DNA of 64,000 nucleotides from Nyssa sinensis (GCA_008638375.1 CM018038.1:30354753-30418752), one strand, 5' to 3'; positions 25,601 through 38,344 are shown, numbered from the stretch's first letter. Made by a program: numbers and translations. Notes: generated by a model from the letters alone, not told the origin.

Positions 25601-28199
25601 CCAATAGAAAAAAGATATGCTATATGTGCCATCAACATTTTTGTATGGCGAACCCGCCATAAGCATTTGTTTAATGGTAAACCTAAGAGCAGGTCAGCAC
25701 CTCATGAGTTGTCTGAGGAGAACTTAGGTGATGCAATTAGCCGACATCCAACTAGTAACGTTTGGGAAGATACCGGGTGCTAAGAAGAGGAAGCGTACTA
25801 AAATAGAGTATAATTGGATGAGGAAAAGTATATTTTTTTATTTACTGTATTGGGAGACGTTGAAGTTGAGGCACAATTTGGATGTTATGACACATTGAAA
25901 AGAATATATGTGATAATATGCTTGAAATCTTAATAAAAATTGAAGGGAAGACAAAAGATACTGTTAAAGCTCGGATGGACTTGCAAGAGTTAGGCATAAG
26001 GAATGAGTTGCACCTGGTACATAGCGGAGATAAATTTTTCGTGCCTCCTACATGTTATACGTTATCACCCAACGAGCGAATAAAGATTTGTGGGTGGTTT
26101 AAATTAGTGAAGTTCCCTAATGGATATGCATTGAATATATCTCAATGTGTGAATGTTAAAGATGAAAAATTATCTAGCTTAAAGAGTCATGATTGCCACG
26201 TAATTTTACAACAACTTCTTCCAGTTGTAATACGTGGGTATCTCTCTTAGAGTGTGTCAACGACATTGATTGAGTTGGGATGCTTCTTTAGAGAATTAAA
26301 TGTCAAGATGTTGAAGTTGGAAGTATTAGAGAAGCTTGAAAGGGATGTTGTTGTAATCCTCTACAAGGTTGAAATAATCTTTCCTTTAGCTTTCTTTGAT
26401 GTCATGGTTCACTTGGCTGTGCATTTGCAGCTCGTTTGAAGCTAGAATTGGTAGACTAGTCCAATATATTTGGATGTATCTTATTGAAAGGTGCGTAACT
26501 TAATATTTAATACGTCATATATGTCCACAAATACTGTTCATTAATTTGTTGAATTATTATTGCCGCAGATTCTTATACACATTAAAGTAATACGTGCATA
26601 ACAAAGCACGACCGAAAGGATCAATTGCTAAGGCATACGTAGATACTAAATGTCTCACATTTTGTTTATGCTTCTTAAAGATATTAAGACTGAGATTTAA
26701 TCGTGAAGAATGGAATTCTGATAGATGTCGACCGCAACTATGATATTTCAGTACACCGGTTGCATTGTTGATGGTGTTCGCTTTCAGACGAAGCAACGTG
26801 AGGTGCATTGCCGAACACAAAACAGTGGTGTCATGGTTTAAGGGCGAGTATGAAGCAAGACAAAAACTAGACTATTATGGTATCGTAGAAGATATCATAG
26901 AGATACGTTACCTGCGTTGTCACGCCCCGAATTCTGGCGAACCCGAGGCAGCGACTGACGAGACAAAAGGGAAATAAAATGATAAGGAAATAAAGGACAA
27001 TCAAGTATAGGTCAATACTAATGTAATCTACCATTCTAATACAATGCATAAAGTCTGGTCCCTTAGTTCACAACATACAATAACAGGAAGTAGTCTAGGG
27101 CTTATGCCCTTGTACAATATTAAATACGCCCAGCGGGCCAAATATAATCCGCAATCAAAGCATCTCTAAGTCTCGCACAGTTGGAGCATCATCTGAAATG
27201 TTTGTCCCACGAATGGGTCAGCTTAACTGCTGGTACAATATAATGCTAATGCAAGAAACAAAATTGAGGGCGTGACATGTGCAAATGTACAGTTATATCT
27301 ATATGGCATTCAATGTTATCAAGGCAGTATATGAACAGTATGCAGTATATGAGCAGTATGCGTGACACACCCATGCAACTCCATGCCCACCCATGTCTCG
27401 CTTTACTGACCTTCCCCGATGGGCTGCAAGTACCTTGTATGTCTCGCTTCACGGTCCGAAACCCGTCAGGCATGCGAGTACCTAATGGCCGATTTTGGGT
27501 TTTTTCACCACAGGATTTGCACCCTCATAGTACATAGCACCACGTGCTCAACTCACACCATGTCCAAGGAATTACACTATGCCAATATGCTCTGATTCCA
27601 TCATGCCACAATGTAATCTCAATAATGCATCTCAACCACACATGAAGCATGCTTTAAATCACGCATTTCATAGTCTTAACAATTCTCAAATAATACAATC
27701 CACACATTATACCAACATATGCGATATACACATAATCATGATCCACAATATCACCCAACTTTCAGCAAGATAACATGAAGCACGTAAGCATGTGAACAAT
27801 CAAACAAACATGTGAATCATTAAGTCAACATGGCAGTTATTCCTAAACTCAATTCTATTTCTTACTTAGCACAATATATCGTACCTGATGGGTCAATCTC
27901 AACTCAGAAAAGTGCACTCATAGTATAGCAGAACCACAGTAAGAATATAGAAGGTCAGACCACCTTTTCCTTGCCTTTCCGTGTCCCTAAAATCATAACA
28001 TGTGACTCAATCCATTTGTTACTTGAATTATGTTATTCATCAAATTTTATGTCTTTATTTTATAAGTTGCTATTTCGCCAAATTAAACTCTACTATTGAG
28101 TCCGGAACGTCGAAAAAAATAAGTTTTGGCTTTCGTGAAATTCAATTCGGACATCTGAGCTAAAAAGGGCAAAACAATCATTTTACACTTTTTACGGGT

Positions 28200-29417
28200 T
28201 GATAACTGGTTAAAAAGTGCATATTTATTGTGTTAACTCTAGATATTCTTGCACTTTTATTATTTTAATTTCTTCAATCTATATGCATTTGCTAGTTAAT
28301 TCTTATTTTATCTTTTTGCAGAGAAAGCTCGTCAAAGTTGATGATTTAATGATGGATTTGGAGCAAAAGGAAAATATTGGGCTTTGAAGTGCTAAAAAAA
28401 GTGGAAAACAAGTGATTTTGGGTTAGAAGAGAGGCTTGATCCATATATAGGTGGACTAGGGCCCATTTTAGCATTATAGGCTCTATTTTGGAACACTTTA
28501 GACTCCCTTTTTGGGCCCCTAATGTCTAATTACGGGATTTTATGTTATTCTCCTAAATTATTATTTTGTAAGGGTATTTTTGGAAAAAGGGGAATAATAT
28601 TGTAACCTAGGGTTTTGGAAAAGAAAGGAGGCCGTCTTGGAGATCTGGAGACGAAGAGAAGAAAGAATGAGACAACTCTAAAGAAGAAGATGAAGAACTC
28701 CATGGCTATGGTGGTCTCCTCTTCCACGATCATGGGCTAAGTTCTCCCATTCCTAGGGTTTAGATGAAACCCTAGTCAAGTAACATTACTTCTTTGTATT
28801 TTATTTTTGGGTTACTTAATTTTGGATGTTGATTGTATAACGTTGAGATTTTATTAAAGCATTGATCGTATTATTCAATTGCATATAATCAATTTCTGTG
28901 ATTTTGTTTATGTGGTTATACAATAGTAATATGTGTACATACATCAAAACCGTAGGACGAGTCATAACTCAGGGAAAACAAATTGTGACTATGACCTTAG
29001 AATTAGCGTAGACAATTTGTGTTGACCAAAGATGATTCGTGCTTAGGGTTTTGGTGTGTGATTTTCTTGATGATTGTATTGAAGCTTGTAGCCAAAATAC
29101 GTCTTTTACATCCAAATTGAATGACCCAAGAATTAATACAATTGAAGCTAGTTATAAGATTAGTGGTGGATTCAACACCCTAGGAATTCTCTTTTAATTT
29201 GATTCCTCATTAATTCAGTTAAATATTTGCTTTAAGTATATTTCTCATTTAATTTTAGGAAAGAAAATCAACAAACAATCACTCTTCGTTAATTTGAATT
29301 AAAATCAATCTCAACTTTGATTTTTAAACAATTAACAGTCTCTGTGGGTTCGACCCTTACTTCTCTACTATACTAGTAGTTTAGTTTGGTAATTTGATTG
29401 ATTTCCACGACAGATCA
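28200..29417 (+). mobile_element. Family C solo LTR nested in the family A LTR
   Basis: It begins TGATAACTGG at 28200 and ends CGACAGATCA at 29417, with CGGGT on both sides (28195-28199 and 29418-29422). The length is 1218 bp. Near its right end is TCTCTGTGGGTTCGACCCTT, also present in the solo LTR at 57045-58826 and familiar from plant gypsy (Athila/Tat-type) LTRs; the lineage is inferred. The family A sequence resumes without loss after removal (TTACGGGT then CCTTACATCC). Confidence 0.88.
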
Positions 29418-31126
29418 CGGGTCCTTACATCCTGAGACCTCTTTTCATAAATCGGACTCCACGGTTGAGTCCGGAATGCTCGAAATAATAAAGTTTCACT
29501 ATTTGTTTACTTAATTTGAAGTTCGTTTGACTGTGTTTCAATTCAAGGGTATTTTGGTAATTTTAAATGTTATTACAGGTCTTTTATTTTTTGGGATCCC
29601 GTCTCGTAAAACGGACCTCACCGTTGGTCTCAGAATGGTCGAGATAGTCAAAATACACTAATAACTTGCCTCATTTGGACTCCGGACTATTTTGTGACAT
29701 TTAAATAATTAAATTAAATTAATTAATTAATTAATTAATTAATATTTTATTCTGGTGGGGTCAGATCATAATTTCTCAAAAGTTTAGGGGTCAAAGTGTA
29801 ATTTTTCGAAAGTTCTGGGGTCAAACTTAATTTCCAAAAAGTCTAGGGGTAAATTTGTAAATTCTAAATCTCTTATTCTTAATTCGGATAGCCAAACAGT
29901 GGCTAATCCAAAACAGGGATAGGATATCCCTGCTTTCCAATTTAATTCCAATTTCTAATTTTAAAACCTTGTAGCCAAACAGCCTCTAACCCATTTTTAA
30001 TTTAAAACATAAGGCTGACACGTGGCAGGGGTGGGTCGGCCTTGGCCCGACCCGAACCCAGACCCGACCCGAGATCCGAACTGGACCCGAGTGCACAGTA
30101 CTTTCTTCCCCATTTTTTCGGTAGGGTTCCGGCAAGGTTCCGGCGCCTTCTCCAGCGCCGGCGACAATTTTCCAGTGTTTTTTCACCGTTTCAAAAATAT
30201 AGTTCTCTTCATTTTCTCCCAAGGATTCCATATATTGGCTCGGTTTTGGATTTAGACTATTGGATCATCATGAATAGAGGGTCAAACCTCTCGGTCAACT
30301 CTCTGGCCGACCCTTCTTCTTTATTTTCGTGACTGGTTGGTCACTGTTTGGACTCCCTTCTTACCCCAATGTGATTCTGCACTCATGGGGATTATTTTCC
30401 AAACACTATAATAAGGTTTTAAACAAATTTTTCCTAGCTAACCGATTATTCAACCTCACCTGCAACTCACTATTTCTACTTCATTTCCTAATCATTTCAG
30501 GTTAGGTTTCTTTTGCAAAATGATCCATATTTTGTACACTATAAGGCCTTAGAATTAAACCAATTTAATGTGCAAGGAAATGAAAAATCAGAAATGAACC
30601 ACTTACCACTTTTTCTGGGTTTCTCTCACTAGCCGTGTGTCTTCTTCACCTTCCTGGCCCAAGCTTGATTCAAGCTCCAAGATCTCCTTCCTCCTTTCCA
30701 GAACTCCCTCTCTCGCTCTCTGTCTCTCTTTTCTTTCTTTCTTTCCAACTGGCCGATGTATATACATATACACATAGCCAATTTCTCACGTAACCACCTG
30801 CACAGCCGCAATCCTCCATCCCTTTTCTGACCTCTCTCCCTGATTCAGCCACCCTATCTTCTCACAAGGCAGCTTTGCATTAAATGCAAAGTTGACCTTG
30901 TGTTGATATATAATCATATACATATATAATATATATATTATACTACCTATGCACACTTCCACACACTCTCTGCCGAGCACACACCTATACACAACAGTTC
31001 ACTTACGGACATATACATATATATATATATATTCATTCAAATTTAAATATATATATATATATATACATGCCTACATGTATCCACATAACACATCACACAC
31101 ACATATGTATACATACATGTATTAAT

Positions 31127-31130
<4 letters not shown>

Positions 31131-31170
<40 letters not shown>
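31131..31170. repeat. (TAA)n microsatellite
   Basis: About 13 AAT/TAA triplets near the edge of the nested family A LTR. Confidence 0.9.
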
Positions 31171-31171
<1 letters not shown>

Positions 31172-31715
31172 CAAAAATTTTATATAATTTTTTTTTTTTG
31201 AGGTTATTACATGTGTTCAAATGTAATTGGTGGGATGTTAGTAACAGAAAGACTAGAATACAGGTTGATAAATACTTCATAAATGTTAATATGTCCTGGT
31301 CAGCATTTAAGGATGATCTTTATGTATTGGCTTCACAACTCAAGTAAGTATTCTATTTGAAGGACAAAAAAATAAAAGGTGAATGGCATGTTGTATAGAA
31401 AATATAGTCTAGAAATATGTATGATGTAGTCGAACTTCAAGACAGAGAGGATGATTTAGACCTGAAATGAGGAAGCACTACAAGATGAGTTTCAATCGGC
31501 CTATGATGGTATTGTTGGAATAGATAATGATACAGACTTTGACGAATAATTTTCCTAGGTATTACATGTGTAATGTCGAATATCAATTTATTTAGTTAAC
31601 TTTTTTATGAATAATTTTTGAGTTTATTACATGTGTAATTTCATATATCAATTTATTCAATTAAGTTTTTACGTTTTTCAACTATTTTTATACTTATAAA
31701 TATGGCAAGGTCCTA

Positions 31716-33204
31716 ATGCACACCGTTGACAACCCACTATCCCAAGGGTCAGACCCACCGCCCTCTGTTGCTACAACAAGTACTGGCCTTTCCTTAGTGG
31801 GCTTAGCTTCACCTGCTCCTGTTATAGCTCTTGCTCCTACTGATGGTACTACTATTGCTACGAGTATGTTATTAATTTTCAATTCATATTTATATATTCT
31901 TGGTACTAATTGTTTTTATGATATTTCTTTAAAAAGCTTCGACTTCCATGCCTAGACGTGAGCGTGGTAGGTCGAAGAATACCAAATTACAAGTGATACA
32001 GGGATGCATTTGGGGTTGCCTGCATTCTCATCGAGATCCTTGAGGGTATGACCAAGCCTATGGGTAGGTGGGCGTAGGACTTTGCCACCAAGATTGGCAT
32101 CATTTGCCAGGTTCGTGTGCCACTTCATGCCTCTACTTGGGATGACGTCACCAAGGAGCAGCGGTAAGAGCTCCACAACCATATATTAGTATGTATTTTA
32201 TTATTTAATTTCATTTATTATTTACATATGTAATTAATCTAGTCTCTAATCTTAATGTGAAATGATTTTGTAGGAAAATCTTGATATTGACCTGCATTTA
32301 CTACATGCGCGGAAGGTAGTGGATGGGTACCTAGGGGTGCGCTTCTGAGATCACCATCACAAGCTGAACGTGCATTTTAAGAAGAAGGTAGATGCAGGCA
32401 GAGAGCCCTGCAGCAAGACCTACAGAAAGGTGTTCTAAGAGGAACAGGTTGTCTTGTTTGACTGGTGGGACATAGAAGAATTCAAGGTAATCAAATTTCA
32501 CAATTAATATGTTATGATAATTTATTTTATATATATATTAACATTGTTGTCTTTAATGTACAGGTGGTCAGTGCAAGAAATGTAGAGAGTAAGAACAAGT
32601 AAAAAGTAGATCACTTCGATGGTTAACATTCATTTGCACACCACATGCACAATATAGTAATTATAAGTATATTTATTTTTTAATATTAGAATAAAAAAAT
32701 TCATAATCTTATCTTAATAGTGTTATTATCGTTCCAGCATGACCCAGCTACTAGTGCGTTGCCTAGCCTTATTGATCTTTGGCACTGGACGCACTTCAAC
32801 CCAGAGAAGGGTCTGGTGGACCTAGAGTCGCAGTGCTTATATGAAAGCTTTTACCGTATACATACCACTATTACTAAATTTAAATTTTATAAATATTTGT
32901 AATTTAGACAACATAATACTTATCATTTTGTAAGAGGAGATGATGGAAAGACATGCATAACCGACCTTCGAGGGAGAGACTTTGATGACTGAAAGCAGAT
33001 ACACGAGGCCATTTTAGGCCGATGGTGTGGATGGGTTTGGGGCCTAGGGGCGGGTGTCCGGCCGACACTGACATCATCTTCAATGGATAGAGACGCGAGG
33101 TTCCAAGCAACCGCACAAAGGGTCGAGGCATCAGAGTGCCATAACACTAAGTTGGAGCAAAGGTTGTCCTATATTGAGGACATTGTGCAGACACTACGAT
33201 GACG
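31716..33204 (+). pseudogene. CACTA second gene, Transposase_24-type, with intron structure still visible
   Basis: Probable exons are 31716-31863, 31937-32163, 32274-32486, 32564 to about 32600, and 32738 onward, with GT and AG at most edges. Recognisable stretches are MPRRERGRSK, TWDDVTKEQR, LDIDLHLLHARKVVDGY, VLFDWWDIEEFKVVSARN and HWTHFNPEKGLVD. A further part, 32935-33204, includes GRWCGWVWGLG and a predicted helical C-terminus. These follow the order of the plant Transposase_24 family, which in CACTA elements accompanies TNP2. Several stops (for example after KEQR and in LGVRF-stop) show decay. It lies just downstream of TNP2, as usual in this superfamily. Confidence 0.75.
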
Positions 33205-33309
33205 ATAAGGTTGCCCTTCTCAATCTTGGTAAGTTTAAAAGTCGCATCATTTGTTAGAACTAGAAAATTTTGCATATCCAGTTGACACATTTGTAAACTA
33301 ATAAAATAC

Positions 33310-34735
33310 ATGATCTCAAACTTATGAAACACAATTGGTATGCCCGATTTACAACTTATGCAAAAAAAGGACTTAAGTACCCAAAATGACCTTTTTTGGC
33401 CCTTTAACTGCCCAAAATGCTCGAATATGGAAAAACCACTACCAAATCAACTCACACACCTCACGACTAACAAAATATATGTGCTTAAACTTACCCAATA
33501 CAATTCGGATGCTCGGATGGCAACTTATGGAAAAAAAAGTGTCCAAAACGATCCCTTTTGACCCTTTGACTGCCCAAAATGTTCAAAAAGGTCAAACCAC
33601 CACTAAACTAGCTCACACAACTCACTAGAGGCGGATGTAGGGGGGCTAGTGGGGACCATGGCTCCCCAAAAGTTTTAAAAATTTGATTTTACTCCCTTAG
33701 TTTCTATAGAATTTAAACAAAAAAAAAAAGAAAGAAGAATGATCCCCCCAAATTTTTTTATATATTTTTTTATAACAAACCCTTTTAAATTTTTATTATT
33801 ATTTTCCCCCCTCGATTAATGGTCTAGATCTGCCCATGTACCTCACGACTAATAAAATATACGTGCTCAAACATACGAAACATAATTCGGATGCTCGGTT
33901 TGTAACTTATGTAAGAAAAGGGGCTTAAGTGCCCAAAATTGTCCATTTTGGCCCTTTGAGAGCCCAAATGCCCAAAAATAGTCAAACCACCACCAAACCA
34001 GCTCAAACACCTCAAAACTAATAAAATAAATGTTCTCAAACTTACAGAACACAATTCAGATGTCTGATTTGCAACTTATGCAAAGAAAGATACTTAAGTA
34101 AAAAAAGAGACTTAAGTGCGCAAAACAGCCAATTTTGGCCCTCTGGCCGCCCAAAATGTCCGAAAATGGTCAAACCACCACCAAACTAGCTCACACACCT
34201 CACGACTAAAATTCATGTGCTCAAACTTATGAAACACAATTTGGATGCCTGGTTTGCAATTTATGAAAGAAAAGGAACTTAAGTGCCCAAAACAGCCCTT
34301 TTTGCCCCTTTGACCGCCCAAAATCTCAAAAAAGGTCAAACTGCTACCAAACCAGCTCACACACCTCGTGAATAATAAAATACACATGCTCAAACTTACA
34401 AAACACAAATTGGATGCCCGGTTTGTAACTTATGCAAGAAAATGGTCTTAAGTGCCCAAACGGGCCCCTATTAGCCCTTAGATAGCGCAAAAATGCCCGA
34501 AAATGGTCAAAGCACCACGAAATCAGCTCACACACCTCATAAATAATAAAACACACATGATCAAACTTACAAGATACAATTTAGATGCCCTGTTTGCAAC
34601 TTGTGCAAGAAAAGGGACATAAGTGACCAAAATGGGCCCTTTTGGCCATTTGATCGCCCAAAATGCTCGGAAACGGTCAAAGCACCACCACAACAGCTCC
34701 TGCACCTCACGAATAATAAAATACATATAGATGGT
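33310..34735. repeat. ~170-bp tandem array in the CACTA 3' region
   Basis: Seven diverged units are anchored on TCAAACTTA...ACACAATT...GATGCCCGGTTT at about 33316, 33486, 33870, 34036, 34221, 34390 and 34561. Each carries a further GGTCAAACCACCACCAAACC core. Unit length is 167-185 bp. The double gap between units two and three holds an inserted piece (about 33620-33835) starting GAGGCGGATGTAGGGGGGCT. Long subterminal tandem arrays are common in plant CACTA elements. Confidence 0.85.
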
Positions 34736-34739
34736 GGTT

Positions 34740-35001
34740 GTTAATAGTTCATTATTAGTGGCGCACAATGTGTACGCCACTAATAGTCTACTATTAGTGG
34801 CGCATCCTAATTCCATTTGGTTTTTTTAGCAACACTTCTTAGCGGCGTTTTATTTTGACCACTGTAAATAGTATTTGTGACACCATAATTGGTGGCATTT
34901 TCAATGGGGTACAGGTGAACGCCGCTAATATTGTTTAGCGGTAATTTACGGACTATTAGCGGCACTTTGGAATGCCACTAATAGTCCTGTTTTTTGTAGT
35001 G
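34740..35001. repeat. CACTA right terminus and subterminal repeats
   Basis: Inverted and direct TATTAGTGGCGCAC and CGCCACTAATAG motifs fill this part, ending TTTTTTGTAGTG at 35001, the counterpart of the 22260 terminus. Confidence 0.85.
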
Positions 35002-36269
35002 AAAGCAATGGAAAGAAATTAAAGAGATCCTTAAAGAAGATAATGATAGAAGAAGTGACAATCAATCACTATAGGTTTCATCCGCTTATAAAACACATCA
35101 TTATGCATAGTCTGAATAACACTCCTATTATTGCAATAAATAGGAGGAGCGGCAGTGAGAGAAACACTTATGTTCTATGAAGCACTATCAGAAAAGGTAC
35201 GGTATTCAACCTCGGTGCTAGATCGGGCAACAATAGTTTGTTTTTTGTTACATTGTAAGATAAGAGAAGTACCTAGTAAAAAACAAAAAAAAAAAAAAAA
35301 AACTAGTAGTGGAGCAACGATCTATAGGGTCTCTTGTCTAGTCTGCATCAGTGTAGGCACAAAGTTGAAAAGGAGACAAAACGAAAAAGTGTAGACTATA
35401 AAATAGTGTACTTTTTAAAATAGCTAAGGATACGAAACACAACAACAAAGTGAGTTAAGTGAGGTGATGCCATAAACTAACTTAGTTGATGAATAACATA
35501 TAAGATGTCAAGTCGAGTGACGGTAAGATAAACCAGACAACCAACCAACTTTTGATACATGGTCAAATCACGAAGAAGCTCACCTTAGTGGGAAGTGAGA
35601 TGAGCATTGGGTCTTATAGAAGTGTTTGTGGTTTTGTGGTTGATCAGATTGGCTTGTGAGATCAAATTAGATGCATACTTGGCTTGTGTCAAATAAAATC
35701 CATCAGAGGACGAGGAGATCTCAAGACTAAAAATAACTGAGAGTATGCAAGTCCTTTATTTTAAACTGTTAATTGAGAAAGTGTGTGAGCTCTTGAATTC
35801 CACTAAGATCATCCCCCGTGATGATAATATCATCAACATATAGCAATAGAAGAATAATTCCTTAACGTGTGTGGAAAATAAAAAGAGTTGCTGAGTCTTA
35901 AGAGTTATTGAAGAAGCCAAGCTAAGAATAGTGCTGTTAAACTTGATAAACCAAGCTCAATGAGCTTGCTTAAGGCCATAGAGAACTTGACACAGCTAAA
36001 AAACTTTGTTAGAAGAATGAGAAAGTCTCAACTGAAGCTCTCGGTGGTGCGTAAGGGTGCGTCTAACCTTCTTTAGGGTCGATTCTTGCATCATTGGAAA
36101 GTACTCTTCTTGTACTTTTCAATTATGTAATCAAAATTTGGAAATAGTGCCTTCTGATCATAATTATGAGTGTTATAATTCTTCCAGGGTAATGCGTGAT
36201 GATTCGTGACTGTTTTGACGATCTATTTTTTAGAGTTAAATAACTGGCAGCAATTGAGAAGACCTTCAA
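35002..36269 (-). pseudogene. Ty1/copia reverse transcriptase and RNase H fragment
   Basis: On the minus strand, the RT catalytic motif reads LLLYVDDIIITG (YVDD codons at 35829-35840). The downstream segment LEISSSSDGFYLTQAKYAS follows at about 35740-35680, and the RNase H start YTDAD lies at 35341-35355, followed by a stop replacing the expected Trp. This is the standard copia order. Only about 400 bp separate the RT from the right LTR, so gag, protease and integrase have been lost from this copy. The CACTA transposon cuts it at 35001/35002 and the rest is at 22145-22259. Confidence 0.85.
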
Positions 36270-36414
36270 AAAGAGAATCAATGAACATGTTTAAAAGATA
36301 ATTACTCTATATTCAATATTGATATTTAACTATAAAAAGGAAGGGACCGAGTTGTATATAGAAAGTAAGAAGAGACCCTAATACTCTATACTAATAAACC
36401 CTATTACACTAGCA
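36270..36414 (-). mobile_element. Copia LTR, right copy
   Basis: It is homologous to 21973-22144, with shared blocks ACTCTATATT...ATATTGAT, GGAAGGGACC, AAGAAGAGACCCTAATACT and CTATTACACTAGCA (end 36414). The left boundary is approximate. I could not read a convincing primer-binding site beside it. Confidence 0.6.
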
Positions 36415-37299
36415 CTTCACCATTAGTCTCTATCTCATTAACAAGTGCCAATGTCAGCAAAAAATAATCAGATATAATTTCTGATTTTTAAGCTGCAATA
36501 GTTCAAAAATTGTTCACAATTTTTGTAATCTAGCTTTTTTTACTTTATCAACAACATATATATTTTTTTAAGAATATGTCATGCTTGTTTCGCTTACTAA
36601 ACATATAAAATTTTATCAAAAATAGATAAATCAAGTGCTTAATAAATGAAGTTTAAGGTTCTAAATTCTATTAAATTCATAAACTGCACAAACAAACGAT
36701 GTTATTGCACCAACCAATACCAATTATAAACAAAAAAAGAAAAGAAAACTAAAACAAATAACCAAATCGTGTACCAAATCATAACAATTTTTTTAATACA
36801 ATGATGTAGGAAAGAAGAATTAAACTCACACTATTTACCAGAGTAGTATGTACTTGTACAATTTGATTAGGACCTTTGTCTTCAAATTGCAATAGTTAAA
36901 GAGGGATGAAATCGTGTATTTATATTTTATTAAGAGCAAATATTGAAAGTCTTCACACTTATCTCCCCTAAGGTTTCTGAAAATTTATAAATTGAGTTAA
37001 AAACAAAAGCGGCTCGTTCAATTTTTTTAACCAAAAATTAAAGGAATAATTACACTTACCGCCCCTAAGGTTTCTGACAATTGCAAAAACTAACCCTATG
37101 ATTTTTGAAATAACATTGTCCCTTCTATCAAACATGTCGGGTAAATGGCGTTAATTGTAAAAATAAAATTACCAAAATACCCATTGTTAAAAAAATAATA
37201 TTATATTAAAATCTGGAAATTATGTTAAAATACAACACTAGCCTCATATCATTTTCTCTCTAAACCCAGCCAATGCCAACCAAATCATGTTATGTTCAC
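36415..37299. other. Non-coding AT-rich stretch with an internal duplication
   Basis: No gene seen. A segment containing CCCCTAAGGTTTCTGA occurs twice, at about 36965 and 37062, roughly 95 bp apart. This phrase is common in small plant repeats. The stretch otherwise looks like decayed repeat or intergenic DNA. Confidence 0.5.
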
Positions 37300-37595
37300 C
37301 ACCCAAAACTGCCATTCCCTATTCATCATTCTAGTGGGTAGTGTGGATCTAATATTTTTGGTATTTCACATTATTTCCTTGTTACCCTAATTTTAGGTAT
37401 TTATAGCTAAGGAACCGCATCTCATTGTAACTCTTTCAAATCATAGTAAAACCGCAGCAACCATGGATGTAGCCCTATTCTGTGGTGAACCACGTAAATC
37501 TTGTGTTCTTATGTGTGTACGTGTGATTTTAGATTCATTTTCTTAGTTTACTTTTGTATCTCACTGATCCTGGTTAGGTGATTATATTCCTAACA
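37300..37595 (+). mobile_element. Probable 3' part of a copia 5' LTR
   Basis: The sequence before the primer site ends ATATTCCTAACA at 37595. It contains an AACCATGGATGTAGCCC phrase and a GTGAACCACGTAAATCTTG phrase common in plant copia LTRs. The start of the LTR is not defined. Confidence 0.6.
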
Positions 37596-37597
37596 AC

Positions 37598-37609
37598 TGG
37601 TATCAGAGC
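37598..37609 (+). other. Copia primer-binding site
   Basis: TGGTATCAGAGC matches the complement of the plant initiator Met-tRNA 3' end and lies two bases after the LTR end. It fixes the orientation of the element as plus. Confidence 0.85.
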
Positions 37610-37629
37610 ATTAGGTTTGAGTGGGAGCG

Positions 37630-38344
37630 ATGGCCATAGACGAAGGAAAAGTACGAATCGATAAATTCAATGGCACAAATTTTAGGTTCTAGAAGATATT
37701 GATTGAAGATTATCTGTATCAGAAAAAGTTGTATCAGCCTCTTGCAGAATAGAAACCAAAAGAAATGAAAGACGTAGAGTGGAAACTCCTTGACAAATAA
37801 GCATTGAAAGTTATTCGTTTAACGTTGGCTCATAACGTTACATTCAACATCGCAAAAAGAAACGACAACAAAAGATTTGATGAAAGCCCTGGCAAATAAT
37901 AAGGTATATCTTATGCGTAGGCTATTTAATCTTAAGATGGTAGAAGGTGGGTTTGTAGCGGATCATCTAAACGAGTTCAATACAGTCATAACTCAATTGA
38001 GTTCTGTAGAGATTGAGTTTGATGACGAGGTTAGGGCTTTGATTCTTCTATCTAGTTTGCCAGAAAGTTGGAATGGTATTGTAACAGTAGTAAGCAACTC
38101 TTGAGGTAAATTGAAACTATATTATAATAGTTGTTCAGTGACCTAATTTTGAGTGAAGAAATTCAGTAGAAAGGAATTAAGAGAAATGGTAGGGTCTGCT
38201 CTGAATACAGAAGTCAGAGGAAGATCGATTAACAAAAATTCAAATCGTAATAGATCAGCATCAATAATAGAAGCAAGTCAAGATTTGAAGAGGGGTCCAG
38301 AGAGGGACAAAGTTGTTGGAACTCTGGACAGAAAGAGCACTTGA
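37630..38344 (+). pseudogene. Copia gag, degenerate
   Basis: The reading starts at ATG 37630 (MAIDEGKVRIDKFNGTNF), the usual N-terminus of copia gag. Stops follow, then an open part at 37877-38104 (LFNLKMVEGGFVADHLNEFNTV and LLSSLPESWNGIV) that matches the UBN2/gag core. The expected CCHC knuckle is not readable in the degraded stretch at 38150-38340. Confidence 0.8.

Larger units (their letters stand above)
26918..31211 (-). mobile_element. Family A solo LTR nested in the CACTA transposase
   Basis: The plus strand begins TGTCACGCCCCGAATTC at 26918 and ends TTATTACA at 31211. Flanks are TGCGT (26913-26917) and TGTGT (31212-31216), a 5-bp TSD with one substitution. Both flanks are transposase DUF4216 sequence, which proves the insertion. 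Length is 4294 bp, including a nested 1218-bp LTR and its 5-bp TSD copy, so about 3.07 kb net, as in the 9774 copy. A (TAA)n tract occupies about 31131-31170 near its retroelement-sense start. Confidence 0.9.
24265..31470 (+). pseudogene. TNP2-type CACTA transposase, degenerate and split by an LTR insertion
   Basis: The product would be the DDE-class transposase of En/Spm elements. 24265-24501 encodes the Transpos_assoc domain (MDKSWIGLKG start, with an IRCLCRRCNN Cys cluster). 24600-25700 matches the Transposase_21 core, including GLASDGFNPFGDMS and VPYNLPPWRCMKQQ near 25290-25325, then WTINDSPVYANL and LACPVCNKD. 25918-26740 carries the later part, including LKSHDCHVILQQLLPV (DUF4218) and a FFDVMVHLAVHL stretch. 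The DUF4216 domain starts at about 26850 (YYGIVEDIIEIRYL) and resumes after the LTR at about 31212 (FKCNWWDVSN, MSWSAFKDDLYVLA). At least a dozen stops and shifts make it non-functional. Domain names follow Pfam families recalled from known members. Confidence 0.88.
22260..35001 (+). mobile_element. CACTA (En/Spm) DNA transposon, split by a nested LTR
   Basis: The left end CACTACAAGAA (22260-22270) and the right end TTTTTTGTAGTG (to 35001) form the diagnostic CACTA terminal inverted repeat. The 3-bp flanks are GAA and AAA, so one base has probably changed. Subterminal copies of a TTATTAG(C/T)G(G/A)C motif in both orientations fill 22270-22570 and 34745-34985. Inside are degraded TNP2-type transposase (24265 onward) and Transposase_24-type sequence (31716-33200), then a 170-bp tandem array. 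Without the nested LTR (26918-31211 plus one TSD copy) the element is about 8.4 kb, normal for autonomous CACTA elements. It is dead in coding capacity. Confidence 0.92.

Noticed and set aside
33340..34816. Many short ORFs on both strands with similar sequences
   Set aside because: They are produced by the 170-bp tandem array in the CACTA element.
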